From: Dolomedes plantarius
Taxonomy: Eukaryota; Arthropoda; Arachnida; Araneae; Dolomedidae
Reading direction: 5' to 3'
Assembly: GCA_907164885.2 (NCBI GenBank)
Contig: OU015495.1
Location: forward strand, 209,571,730-209,635,729
Length of the DNA: 64,000 nucleotides
Part shown: positions 1 through 10,312 of the stretch, piece by piece
How positions within the stretch are numbered: position 1 is the first letter of the stretch
How the letters are laid out: each line of letters starts with the position of its first letter
Notes under the pieces: model-generated
Databases searched by the model: none
Told to the model about the DNA's origin: nothing
What the model saw: the letters and a program-made list of their open reading frames with translations, nothing else
Position numbers and translations under genes: made by a program

Positions 1-540
1 TATATATATATATATATCAATTATTTCTGATACATATGCCTTTTTACAGTAGGTAGTCAGGTATCCACTATAATAATTTTATTGACACAGCCAAAGATGG
101 GGAGAAGAGATTCTCATGGAGGAAAAAATTTCCCCCGGCAGTTTGGTTTTAATTTACACAAAGTTTATGAAATGTCGCAGATTAAAATCAGTTCTTGAAA
201 AGGCAGCATTATTTTTAATCTGTCCTTCCCTTTAGTCCGTTAAGCAATTGTTCCTGAATATTATAAAAAAAACTAATTTTTTAACATTTCAAAAATTATC
301 AAAGTTTTCTATCACAGTAAAATTTGTAAAATTCTACTATAAGAATAATTCAAACAAATGTATATGTATTAATATAGAAAAAAATTTAAAGGTTTTCATT
401 ATTATAGGCCTATTATTTTTGGAATACACCTCTTGAGCTACAGTCTTGGATGAGGACAATGATAATCTGAACTATTGTAAAAAGGGGAATGGAACAAAAA
501 AAGTTGAGAACCACTGATGTAGAGCTACATAATAACGTAC
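1..540. other. AT-rich non-coding; left edge
   Basis: The window opens in a (TA)n tract (1-17). The rest is AT-rich with no recognisable domain. If the TEX11-like gene continues to the left, this is intron beyond the donor site at 540-535. No further exon was found here. Confidence 0.5.
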
Positions 541-726
541 TTGATACATCGATGCACAGTCCCATCAAACACTGCGCCAGTTCAGCTGGAAGCACGCTCC
601 CTTCAGAAGCTTGATATTTCAGCAACAGGACTTCCAGGATCTTGAATAAAACATCTTTTTTGCCAGACAAGAGGGCCCTCTGACAGCAGGAAAGCAGGAC
701 ATCTCTGGTCTTGTCACCGCCATCGT
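541..726 (-). CDS. TEX11/ZIP4-like meiotic protein, downstream exon
   Basis: This 186-nt internal exon is read on the minus strand. It is bounded by an acceptor (TTTCAG, bases 732-727) and a strong donor (GTACGT, 540-535). It starts in the phase left by the large exon at 2402-4018, so the splice gives C-D-D-G-G-D across the junction with no frame break. It encodes about 62 residues, including a helical stretch VLFKILEVLLLKYQ and VLPAELAQCLMGLCI. These resemble the helical repeats in the C-terminal half of TEX11/SPO22 proteins. The family is known to act in meiotic chromosome synapsis and crossover formation, and that role here is inferred from the family. The following exon lies to the left and was not found. 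Phase agreement with the larger exon is the main evidence that this is real coding sequence. Confidence 0.6.
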
Positions 727-1260
727 CTGAAATGTTTCGTAAAGTAATGTATTTTTAATACAGTAGGTTGGCAGTTTGTCCTGGAGAATCTGAGAAGTGG
801 TCCGTAAAGTTAGCAGTGATAAAGAAAAAAAAATTGGTTTCGTCGTGTCAACACGACCGCAAATTTACGGTTTTGCATCGAAAACAAAAAAAAAAATTCT
901 TGGCTACGAATTTTGCCCAAACTAAAAAAATCCCCGTATTTTTTACATTTCTGACGTTCCGAGCACGAAAAAATCCCTGTTAAGATTAAAAATCCCTAAT
1001 ATATTTTTTGTAACGCGGAGTCGCAGTGTCCCGGCCGTTTCGCAGCAATTATAAAGCTGAAAACAACGATCGAAAACTCAAAAATCTCATTAATATTTAA
1101 GTTTTCATTGGCTAAATATATGTTTGGTATTGCGTTTGCATTTACGTTAAATTTGTTGTTATTATTAAGTTTAATTCTAACTTGTTTATTAAAATTGTTT
1201 ATCATAAAATAGTTTGTTTATTCAGAAAACAAGAATAAGCATGTTTGTAATATTTAAAAA

Positions 1261-1469
1261 CTAGTGGCCCCGTTTCTCGAAAACGAGCAAATTCATTTTC
1301 GGAATAACAGATGTTGTTCTAACTTACGGAGATCAACGGAGCTTTCTTAGCGAGCATCTAGGATTTATGAGAAATTGCCACTTAAAATTGTTGGTGCGTA
1401 AGACTTATGGTTCCAGAAATGCACCAGTGAATTAATCAGTGAGTGGTATTTGGTTTTTATATATATAGA
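1261..1469 (-). mobile_element. Short non-autonomous Helitron, family B
   Basis: Read on the minus strand it begins TCTATATATATAAAAACC and ends in CTAG, followed by host T. A hairpin (CGTTT/AAACG) sits about ten bases before the terminal CTAG. A 5' TC, a 3' hairpin and a CTRR terminus inserted next to T are the diagnostic Helitron ends. It is only 209 bp and has no Rep/helicase coding, so it would move in trans. Its 5' TC follows directly on the CTAG of the neighbouring family A copy, a head-to-tail arrangement. Confidence 0.6.
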
Positions 1470-1605
1470 CTAGCTGAAAACCCGTACTTCGATACGGGGT
1501 ACATTCAAATTAAATTCAACGGTCAATGTATGCAATTCATGCCAAATATATACGTATAGTATATATTATATGATAAATACGACGATCAATGTATACAATT
1601 GATAA

Positions 1606-1665
<60 letters not shown>

Positions 1666-2297
1666 TATTTATAAGAAAATCGTAAAGGATAATTTTATAG
1701 ACAAAATAATGTAGAAGAAAATATTCAAATTAAATCTAATATAAAGAATACTAAAGAATATAGTACAGTTAATATAGTACAGTTTGTAGAGCATTTCTTT
1801 CACTGTATTTTAATATTTTTTGGATAATGTCCAATCGTCTGCCGCATTAGGAAGGAGAAAAAAATATTTTTTGTTTATTTAGTTGTTATGCACGTGACGA
1901 TAAATTTATTTTAAGTACCAGAAAAAGAAATCACGTAATCAGCATTTTATAAATTAAATTCTAAAAATTTATCTTTAAAAATTCACCAAAAATCAGAAAA
2001 TGGAGGTAAATATTCGAAAAAGATTTCATTTTAAAGGAATTTTTAGGATCTTTCTCTTGATATAAATTCTATAACCCTCAAATTATTATTTTAAATGCAA
2101 ACTTAAAAAAAGTTAAAAAACAGCTAAAAATTTAATTTTAAAAAAATCTAAGAATTTTTCAAAAATCTTTCTTAGTGCACCCCTACACCATAAGAAGAAT
2201 CTCCATGCAAAATTTCAGCCCTTTAGGTCCAGCGGTTTGGTCTGTGCGTTGTATGTCAGTCAGTGAGTCAGTTACGGAACTGTTTTATATATAGAGA
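1470..2297 (-). mobile_element. Non-autonomous Helitron, family A copy 1
   Basis: Minus strand: 5' A|TCTCTATATATAAAACAG, and 3' hairpin CCCGTA-TCGAAG-TACGGG, then TTTTCAG and CTAG next to T. The stem is perfect over six base pairs. The family has an internal (TA)n tract (here 1622-1670) at a conserved place, and a conserved block containing TTAGGTCCAGCGGTTTGGTC. It is non-coding. Other copies are at 6718-9328, 8462-9180, 12076-12842 and 19664-20363. Helitron class is inferred from the ends. No autonomous partner lies in the window. Confidence 0.7.
1622..1670. repeat. (TA)n microsatellite
   Basis: TA tract inside Helitron copy 1, after a poly(A) run at 1604-1622. Confidence 0.9.
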
Positions 2298-2401
2298 TTG
2301 TATGGCAATCGAACTTGAAATTTTCAGTCTACCTTTTAGCAAACTCCCTCTCTGATCAGTACATATAGATATACCTTGCAAATTCAAAACAATGTACTTA
2401 C

Positions 2402-4018
2402 CGCATGTCTTTAAAGTTTCCTCGGCCATCTTCTGATCGCCGCTCATAAATGCAATCTGGAGCGCCAAATAGACGTGAAGCGGGTCTGAACCCTGCTTCA
2501 ACTTCACGAAACACTGTTCCGCCAATTTCCACTCGTTCATTTCTATGTAACACAGGCACATTCGTGTTTGAGCATGATTCGACAGAGACAGTTCTAAATC
2601 TGCGACTTCACAGAGTTCAGAACAGTACCTGTACCAAGTCAAACTCTCTTTGAACATTTTTTCTTTCATCTGAATCCCTGCGTGGGACGCTAACAGCTTA
2701 TAAAGACTTTGAACCGAAGTTTTGGATATGTCGCTGTTCTTTATCATTTCGATGGAATTTTCTAGCAGGCTGAAAACCCTTCTGTCGTTTTCGGAAATAT
2801 ACAGTTGGATTTCCAATTTCTTTAATAAAAACTTATCGCTGTTTGGGAAAGGTCTGCATCTAACAGTCCGTATGAATTCTGCAGCCCTTGCTGACAATTT
2901 ATTTGTTTGGAGGAGTTCGGTGATGGCATGGACATGTTCCACTCCAATATTCTCCCACTCAGCCGCTCTATTTAACGCATCTTCCACGTGCCTTTCTTCT
3001 TGAGCTATGAAAGCAAGTTTCAGTTTTCCAATTATGTAAAACATGTCCACTTCGTTTACCAATTCCAAAGCGTCAATCGCATGTCGCCAGTTTTCGCTTG
3101 GATTGTATTTCAGGCACAGGCTTACCATGAAATGCAAAACTGTTTTCATGTTTTTCGACAGATATTCTGCTACTTTACACACGTCGAAGCCAATTTGTAA
3201 AGCTGTTAATGCATCACAGTCATTTTCTTCTAGGTTGCATTTTAAACTCAAGTTGTAACAGAGGCCTACGAAATAATCTCGGTATTGCTTAAACTCAATT
3301 ACACATTCCTTTTGCTTCTGCAACTCCAGTAAAGCTTCCTCTAATTTATTTTCTTTCATCTTTTTCTCTATATTATACATAGTTATCAGGGTTCTTTTGT
3401 GGAAAATATTTTTATATAATGGGTGTGTTTTATCATAAACCTTTTCTAATATTTCTAGTTCTTTTAAAATCTGACAAATATAGTATTCCATCTTGAAATA
3501 AGCGTTGTTGTCAATACACATTTTAATTAATATACACCCATTGTTTATCACTGATAAACGCAAATCGCACGACTCCAGATTTTCCATCTCCAACATATTT
3601 AGTTTCTTTTCAGAGAGCAGAAATAAAATTTTCCTAAAAACAATATGCTCGTCTACATAATGTAATGCTAAATCAAAGATATAATTAGTTACATACCGCA
3701 TACACTCATTTAAATCATCGGTATATTTTAATTCTACTGGTTCAATCGTATTATAATCTTCATCCTGCAGCGCTTTAATATGTTTTTCAAATACCATTAA
3801 GTCCTTGTTAACTTTGAAATATTTAAAATCTTCTAGAATTTTTCTCGGCGAAATTCTTTCCTTTAAAATGCTGCCAACACAAGCATGATCCATTTGAACA
3901 CTTGTTTCATTATCGATATCCATAGCTTCTATAAAAATTGCATCCAGTATAAAAGAATTATTCAAGTTTTCCTTATAATATTCCAAAAGGGAAATTCCAA
4001 TATTTTTTCGATGCCATT
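2402..4018 (-). CDS. TEX11/ZIP4-like meiotic protein, large internal exon
   Basis: A 1,617-nt open exon encoding 539 residues. It ends at a clear donor (GTAAGT, 2401-2396) after the codons for LKTC plus one base. The frame has no ATG near its 5' end. A good acceptor (TCTGTTTGTCAG) ends at 4019, and an in-frame stop lies only a little further upstream. I therefore call it an internal exon, not the gene start. The product is almost all helix with leucine-rich, TPR-like periodicity and no catalytic motif. Runs such as FVGLCYNLSLKC, NWRHAIDALELVNE and ESLTWYRYCSELCEVADLEL recall TEX11/SPO22 (ZIP4), a scaffold of the meiotic crossover machinery in the nucleus. Vertebrate TEX11 is about 930-940 residues, and these two exons supply about 600. 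Codon use and even composition mark it as host sequence amid transposons. Another TPR-repeat protein is possible. Confidence 0.65.
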
Positions 4019-4119
4019 CTGACAAACAGATATCTCCTTTTTCTTCAGCAGACGATATAAATTTATTTTAAACTACGCTTGAGTCTTTTCAAGAGGTTCT
4101 TCGGGGAAATTTCAAGCAG

Positions 4120-4167
4120 GATAAGTGACGTCATGCAATAAATGACGGGTTCGATAAGTGACGTCAT
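4120..4167. repeat. Direct repeat carrying TGACGTCA
   Basis: The 15-mer GATAAGTGACGTCAT occurs at 4120-4134 and again at 4153-4167. Each copy holds the palindrome TGACGTCA, the consensus CRE/ATF site. It lies just upstream of the large TEX11-like exon on that gene's strand, but a regulatory role is not shown. The same palindrome recurs in Helitron family C. Confidence 0.45.
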
Positions 4168-4295
4168 ACCTGGGAAAAAAATAATGAGTTCATCAACGAG
4201 AATGAAGCGATGGACCAACTGTAATTTTTTTCTAGGATGGAGTCAGTTATCCTATAGTGTCCCTGACAGTGGAAAATTTTTCAGCTTCAGGACTT

Positions 4296-4456
4296 GGGCC
4301 TTGTTTCCACTGCGTCAGCTTTACTCGAATCAAAATATTTTTTACTAATTGCAGACCTTAACAGTTCCCTTGATAATAATTTAGGGGTATGTGATTGGGT
4401 GAAATTATTTCGATGCGGTTAACGGTAACGCTGACGGATGTAATCTGAACAAGGCC
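4296..4456. mobile_element. MITE with GGGCCTTGTT ends (unit 1)
   Basis: The left end GGGCCTTGTTTCC and the right end (reverse complement GGCCTTGTTCAG) form an imperfect terminal inverted repeat, and both arms share GTCAGC further in. TAA follows the right end directly. GGGCCTGTT-type TIRs with a 3-bp TAA target are typical of PIF/Harbinger MITEs, so I assign it there provisionally. It is non-coding. Confidence 0.5.
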
Positions 4457-4459
4457 TAA

Positions 4460-4633
4460 AGGCCTGTTCACATAGAATCGGTAAGCGTTATCGTTACTCG
4501 TATTGTCATATTTTGAACCAATCACAGACCTTAACAATTTCATGACTAATCGTTTGGAGGTTTCTAATTTGTCAAATATATTTCAATACGAGTAACGTTG
4601 ACGATGACGGATTCTATCTATGTGAACAGTGCC
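4460..4633. mobile_element. PIF/Harbinger-like MITE (unit 2)
   Basis: The ends are AGGCCTGTTCACATAG and, on the other strand, GGCACTGTTCACATAG. Similarity of the arms continues inward (both contain GTTACTCGTATTG), giving a hairpin-like element with an arm of about 50 bp. TAA lies immediately outside both ends (4457-4459 and 4634-4636), consistent with a 3-bp target duplication. Unit 2 shares its flanking TAAs with units 1 and 3, so the three form a head-to-tail array. Confidence 0.6.
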
Positions 4634-4636
4634 TAA

Positions 4637-4770
4637 GGGCCTGTTCACATAGGAGTCCGTTGCGTTGCGTTAAGGAAAAGATGACGTTGAGACGAAAATA
4701 AACCAATCATAGGCCTCCAAACGATTAGCAATGAAATTTTTAACGCCTATGATTGGTTTATTTATTACAC
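4637..4770. mobile_element. MITE fragment (unit 3)
   Basis: It starts GGGCCTGTTCACATAGG directly after TAA and lacks a matching right end, so it is truncated. Its interior (GACGAAAATAAACCAATCAT) matches the sequence at 59764-59920 in front of the Merlin transposase. That makes this a dispersed family rather than a one-off. Confidence 0.5.
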
Positions 4771-6085
4771 CCTGTATATAAACCAATTTTGCGATTTTAT
4801 TGTGAATCTATTAAACCTGTGTTTGCTGTGTAAAGAGTGCCAAGACCAAAATCGTAGTTTTGAGAAAAACGGGATGGAAGAAAAAACAGGCTTTTGTAAA
4901 ATCAGTTTTTTAAAGTTTAATTTTTAATTTTTTAAGTAAATTTTTCTAATTTTGTTTTTTTGAGTAAATAGTGTCAAGTCCTTCATTGGGACATAACCCC
5001 TTTATCACTCACATGTTTGCATTTTGTTTCACATATCCCAAACTTTCCATGATGAATAAAAATATTTAGGAATGGAATTGGACTTAGCTTTCTGTACCCT
5101 GCAGTAGTCCTTGATTTTTAAGGCTACAAAAATATGTCCCCAAAACGATTTTTTTTTTCTTTCAGAAAATAATACTGCAACTCATCAGCTTTAAATTTAA
5201 AAAAAAGGATGTTGATCCTTTCATTATTAACCGAGTTATAAGTATTTTTTACAACCTTAAACAATGAAAATGTTAGTCAAATTAAAACTTTAAATGCCAT
5301 TTTCTCAAAACAAGTTTTCATTGTCGTTTCGGTAAGTTCAAAATGTTCCATGCATCATAACTTTTCTTGAATTTTTATAAAATTTCATAAAATGATTATT
5401 TATATATGTTAGAATAAAACTTAGAATGAATTCATTATACTATTTTAAAACAACTTAAAAATTTTACAATAAAAAATTTTTTTTGATAAAATTTTGCATA
5501 AAATGACCTATTTTTATCGATTTCCTTTCTAGTTTTTATAAAAATGACTGTAAATCAAATATTGCTACCAACTTTTATTATAACTATATAAAGCTAGCTT
5601 AAGAGAGAAAATTAGATATCTGACACAAAAATTAATGCGCATGGAGCATTTTTAAATAGAGTAATTAACAAACTGATTTTAATTAATATCTTCATTAATT
5701 GCATTCTGATTTTTTTAATTTAGAATTTTCATCTCTAAACAACACTGTATAAGTATACAAAATTTCATAGCAATTGTTTAATAAATAAAAAAAAGTTTTT
5801 CATGGTCCATTGTCACCTTAATAGGCTATATATATATAGATACATGCATACATACATACATACATGCATACATATCACCAGAGGGAGACATGGAGATATG
5901 CAAATCTATTTTTTTCTGTGTATGAACGTAACTGAACAAAAACCCATGTACGGAAGTTTGTACTTTATTAAAAAAATTTTTAAAGTACATAGCGAAGCAA
6001 ACTGTATTACTGTGTTTAAATATCTAACGTCAAAGTGAAACATGTTATGAGATATAGTGGTTATCGGATACCGTAAGTGACTGCA
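4771..6085. other. AT-rich intergenic sequence, no gene seen
   Basis: No coding signature, TIR or RNA gene was recognised. A CATACATA-rich simple stretch lies at about 5836-5872. Confidence 0.5.
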
Positions 6086-6717
6086 GGGGTAACTTTGTGA
6101 CACATAGTAATTATTTCGTATTTCGGATCTAGTGCACGCCCGTCGTACCGGGTAGACAAAGAACAGCGCGAACAGCTTGTCCGACATACAGAGATATCTA
6201 GTGGTCACAATCCGAAGCTTTTGCGCGCCATTTTTCTTCGGTGGCCAGTGTGTTATTCAAACCTGCTGTCAAGCTATTGACTCAAACTTCGGAAACTTTG
6301 TGTGCTGAAGGCTGACACCTTATACAACCAACTACCACAGGTAATTATTTTTTATCGCCAATATGTTGGTTAGATTGTGGAGCCATAGAACTTTTGTGTA
6401 GTGATATTTCCGAGAGATATGAGAACATAACCTAAATATCGACAGATGACAGGGTTACTTTGTGACACATTGACACTGCCACAAAATAACGCACAAAGTC
6501 GACCCACCTTCTCCAGCCACTCGATGTTGCATTTTTCCTTCTTCTAAAATGCCACTGGAGAGGAAGAAGTATTTACTATCTGGGAAAAAATTACCCGAAG
6601 GAGCAGATTGTGTCGAAAGAAGAATTTCCTCGTCTTCTCAAAAAGCTGATGGCTGCCCTGGGCACCTGAGGTCTCTTTGATATCAAAGATATAGATAAAG
6701 CTGCCCAATATTTGAAA
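6086..6717 (+). other. Old repeat with transposase-like coding remnant
   Basis: The motif ACTTTGTGACACAT occurs near 6092 and 6455, and again near 9449 on the other side of the nested Helitron. This suggests one older repeat split by the 6718-9328 insertion. At about 6575-6715 a plus-strand frame reads KEEFPRLLKKLMAAL and then a stop, which looks like a decayed transposon protein, possibly of the Tigger/CENP-B type. No full domain can be assigned. Confidence 0.35.
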
Positions 6718-6727
6718 TCTATATATA

Positions 6728-7946
6728 CACTCAAGAGCCAAAACATTATGACCACCTGTCAATAACGAGTTGGCCCACCTTTGGCGCGCAACACAGCTTC
6801 GACCCGCTTTGGCATGGATGCCACAAGTCCTTGGTAGATGGCCGGAGACAGATTGTACCAGATGTTTAAGCAACGGTCACGCAAATCCGAGATATTGCGA
6901 TTTGGTGGTCTTTGAACTGCGAGCTGCCGTCCCATGACATCCAAAATGTGTTCTATCGGATTGAGATCCGGTGAGTTAGGCGGCCGGGACATTAACTGGA
7001 ATTCAGCATCATGTTCCTGGAACCACTCCAACACAATTTTAGCCTTGTGACACGGGGCGTTGTCCTGTTGGAACATTCCATTTCCACCTGGAAAAACAGA
7101 GGCCATGTAAGGGTGCAACTGGTCCGCAATGATGTTCAGATACCCTGTAGCATTCATCGTCTGCTCTACCACAACCACGGGTCCTAGAGACGCCCAAGAG
7201 AACGTCCCCCAAAGCATAATACCGCCACCACCGGCCTGTGTATGACCTACTGTACATTGAGGGAGAAACAGTTCACCTGGAAGACGGCGTATCCTGACAC
7301 GGCCATCGGAGTGATGAATGACGAACCGTGATACATCTGACCAGGCAAATCTCTCCCACTGATCCATGGACCAGTCGCGATGTTCCCGGGCCCAGCGCAG
7401 GCGCAGTTGGCGATGACGCTTGGTCAGCAAAGGCACACGAGTGGGACGTTTGCTGCGTAGCCCCATATCCAACAGTGTCCGCTGAACAGTGTGCTGCGAT
7501 ACTATTCTACTTGGTCCTGCATTGTATTGGGCTGTCAGCTGAGCCACTGTCTGGCTCCGGTTTTGCTTCACCATGCGAGACAGTCTCCGACGACCTTTTT
7601 CTTTGATAGCGTGTGGACGTCCAACACCATGTCGTCTACTGCTGGTTTCACCGTCATTGATCCACTTTGCATAAGTACTAACAACTGTAAGTCGCGAACA
7701 ACCCACGAGTCGGGCAGTTTCGGAAATACTTGTTCCGAGCCTTCGAACCATTACAATCTACCCTCTATCAAAGTCGCTTAGATCCGCAGCCTTTCCCATC
7801 ACACATAGAAGTAAATGAAAGAATGATTCTTCAGACTCTCCAGCAGCAGTTAAATACCACTTCCACCTGATCACGTGCCTTCCACGTCATCCAGGCGAAT
7901 TCATTGCAAAATGTAGGGGTGGTCATAATGTTTTGGCTCTTGAGTG
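6728..7946 (-). mobile_element. Tc1-like (DD36E) DNA transposon
   Basis: A 1,219-bp element with perfect 29-bp terminal inverted repeats (starting CACTCAAGAGCCAAAACA) at 6728-6756 and 7918-7946, each flanked by TA (6726-6727, 7947-7948). Perfect TIRs and an almost full-length transposase point to recent insertion. It sits in the TA-rich 5' end of a Helitron. Confidence 0.9.
6759..7799 (-). pseudogene. Tc1-like transposase, DD36E, one premature stop
   Basis: The reading frame opens with ATG at 7799-7797 (MGKAADLSDFDRG). It meets a TAG at codon 14, then runs open for 330 codons from the next Met at 7751. The order is an N-terminal helix-turn-helix region (to about residue 110 of the open part), then a DDE domain. 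The acidic triad is visible at D139 (WSD), D230 (QQDNAPCH) and E267 (NPIEH). The D-E gap is 36 residues, not the 34 of classic Tc1, which places it in the DD36E group. WSDVSRF replaces the usual WSDESRF beside the first Asp. The protein would cut and rejoin element ends in the nucleus. A start at the internal Met would lose about 16 residues, so residual activity cannot be excluded. It was probably intact until very recently. Confidence 0.85.
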
Positions 7947-8461
7947 TATAAAACAGTTCCGTAACTGAGTCACTGACTCACTGACATACAACGCACAGAC
8001 CAAACCGCTGGACCTAAAGGGCTGAAATTTTTCATGCCGATTCTTCTTATGGTGTAGGGGTGCACTAAGAGAGATTTTTCAAAATTCTTCTTAGATTTTT
8101 TTAAAATTAAATTTTTAAGCTGTTTTTGTAACTTTTTTTAAGTTTGCATTTAAAATAATAATTTGGGGGTTATAAAATTTATATCACGAGAAAGATCAGA
8201 AAAATACCTTTAAAATGAAATCTCTTTAGAATCTTTACTTCGAATTTCTGATTTTTGGTGAATTTTTAAATATTCATTTTTAGAATTTAATTTATTAAAT
8301 GCTTATCACGTTATTTCTTTTTCTGGTACTTTCAATAAATTTATCGACACGTGCGTAACAACTAAATAGACATAAAAATATTTTTTTTCTTTCTAATGCA
8401 GCAGATGATTGGATATTATCCAAAAACAATAAATATCCCTTACAATTTTTTAATAAATATA

Positions 8462-8549
8462 CTAGCTGAAAACCCGCACTTCGCTACGGAGTACATTGAA
8501 ATTAAATACAATGGTCAACGTATGCAATTATTGCCTATATAAATATATA

Positions 8550-8625
<76 letters not shown>

Positions 8626-9158
8626 AATACGACGATCAATGTATAGAATTATACATAATATCTTTTAGTGTATTTTAATAATTTTTTGCATAATGTTCAT
8701 TCGTCTGCAGCATTAGCAAGAAAAAAAAAGTTTTTTTTGTCTATTTAGTTGTTATGCACATGACGATAAATTTATTTAAAGTACCAGAAAAAGAAATCAC
8801 GTGATCAGCATTTAATAAATTAAATTCTAAAAATGAATATTTAAAAATTCACCAAAAATCAGAAAACGAAGGTAAAGATTCGAAAAAGATCTCATTTTAA
8901 AGGACTATTTATGTTCTTTCTCGTGGTATAAATTTTATAACGCTTAATTTATTATTTTAAATGCAAACTTAAAAAAAGTTACTAAAACAGCTTAAAAATT
9001 TAATTTAAAAAAATCTAAGAAGAATTTTTCAAAAATCTTTCTTAGTGCACCCCTACACTATAAGAAGAATCCCCATGCAAAATTTCAGCCGTTTAGGTCC
9101 AGCGGTTTGGTCTGTGCGTTGTATGTCAGTCAGCGAATGAGTCAGTTACGGAACTGTT

Positions 9159-9180
<22 letters not shown>
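8462..9180 (-). mobile_element. Family A Helitron copy 3, nested and inverted
   Basis: The minus-orientation copy has its CTAG terminus at 8462-8465 and the TAACTGACTCATTCGC-type block near 9130-9150. It is inserted into copy 2 in the opposite direction. A long internal (TA)n lies at 8554-8622. The 5' TC end is not visible because the element runs into a TA/T tract at about 9160-9192, so that edge is approximate. Confidence 0.6.
8554..8622. repeat. (TA)n microsatellite
   Basis: An almost pure TA tract inside Helitron copy 3, at the same internal place as in other family A copies. Confidence 0.95.
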
Positions 9181-9190
<10 letters not shown>

Positions 9191-10279
9191 TTTTACATCA
9201 GTTGTATACATTAATCGTCGTATTTATTATAAATATATATATTTATATTTTTCCCCCATTAATTACATATATTGACCGTTGTATTTAATTTGAATGTACT
9301 TCGTAGAGAAGTGCGGGTTTTCAGCTAGTAGGTATATATAATTGTGTATCTCGATTTTGATAAGCGTTTTACTGCCTAACTTTGTGAAGTAATTTTTCCG
9401 CTTGGATTCCAAGGCGAAAACACAGATGTCACAAAGTTGGCGTGGCAACTTTGTGACACATTTTAACTTTAATTTCTCAGTGGTTTTTATAGATCCGGAT
9501 TAGCGCAATACATTACTACGTAAGGAAAGTGTTGTAAAAATGTTTTGCAAATGCTCGTTTTGGGCTGCTTTTAAAACTGATCGGCTAGCACAGGAAAACA
9601 CTTAAAATCCATCACAAAAGTAACCGCATACGGTAATTACCTTACGGTAGTTGAACATTACGGTAGTTGAATACCGTAATGTCCAAGTCTCCAAATCATG
9701 GTAATTGCATCTGCAATGTAATGTTCTTCTACTCTGCTGTTTGAACATAAATATACCAGACAGTCTAAAATAGTTGACATTTACGCGATGAAAAGGGAAT
9801 TCTAAGAAACTGTCATTCTGTGTTATATCCTCAAAAAAGACTCGCAAGCAATTTAATTTAATTATTTTATGCTCCTCAGGCAGTTAGCTGACGTTGAAAA
9901 TTGCTCAATACTAAATGATTTTACTATTCAGTCAAACAATACACAAAATTTAATATTTCGTATCTCGCCTACCAGAAAATTGTAAGTTGTTCCGTTAAAA
10001 TATTTTATACATTACAAATGTCATATTTCATGATCCGCCCAACTTCACTCAAAAAAAAAAAAATAGTCAATATCTGAAACTTAATTTCTGTTGAGTTCTA
10101 ACTGTTCATCATTTTTCTGTCATAGATAATGTTTTCTATAAATAACTTTAAATTTTGAATACAGAGAAAATTAAAATTTTAATTGCTATAACACAATTTT
10201 AAAATTAAGCCTCTCCCCCCCCACCTGTTGGCGCCTTTTTTAGCGCGATTCTGCGCCATTTTATTCTGCTCAGAATAGG

Positions 10280-10312
10280 CGAGCAGCCTATTCTGCGTGA
10301 ATAGGCTGCTCG
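10280..10312. other. Perfect 14-bp hairpin
   Basis: CGAGCAGCCTATTC and its exact reverse complement are separated by the 5-base loop TGCGT. It lies in a locally GC-rich patch next to short runs of GCGCC. There is no T-run after it and no gene beside it, so its role is unknown. Confidence 0.6.

Larger units (their letters stand above)
727..2401 (-). other. Intron of the TEX11-like gene
   Basis: The intron is bounded by GTAAGT (2401-2396, minus strand) and TTTCAG (732-727). It holds two non-autonomous Helitrons back to back (1261-2297), which are annotated separately. The remaining bases are AT-rich with no other recognised signal. Confidence 0.6.
6718..9328 (+). mobile_element. Family A Helitron copy 2, twice interrupted
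   Basis: Plus orientation. It begins A|TCTATATATA at 6718 and ends GTGCGGGTTTTCAGCTAG|T at 9328, so both Helitron ends are present. The body is in three pieces. Piece 1, 6718-6727, is followed by a Tc1 element (6728-7946). Piece 2, 7947 to about 8461, is followed by an inverted family A copy (8462 to about 9180). Piece 3, about 9181-9328, carries the 3' hairpin. Both guests sit in TA-rich parts of this element. Removing them restores one continuous family A copy. Confidence 0.65.

Noticed and set aside
1470..1500. Idea that the CCCGTA...TACGGG hairpin is a hammerhead or HDV-like ribozyme
   Set aside because: No conserved ribozyme core was seen, and the position before CTAG is fully explained by a Helitron 3' hairpin.
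2450..3258. Plus-strand frames within the TEX11-like exon
   Set aside because: They are antisense to a 1.6 kb open exon with valid splice sites.
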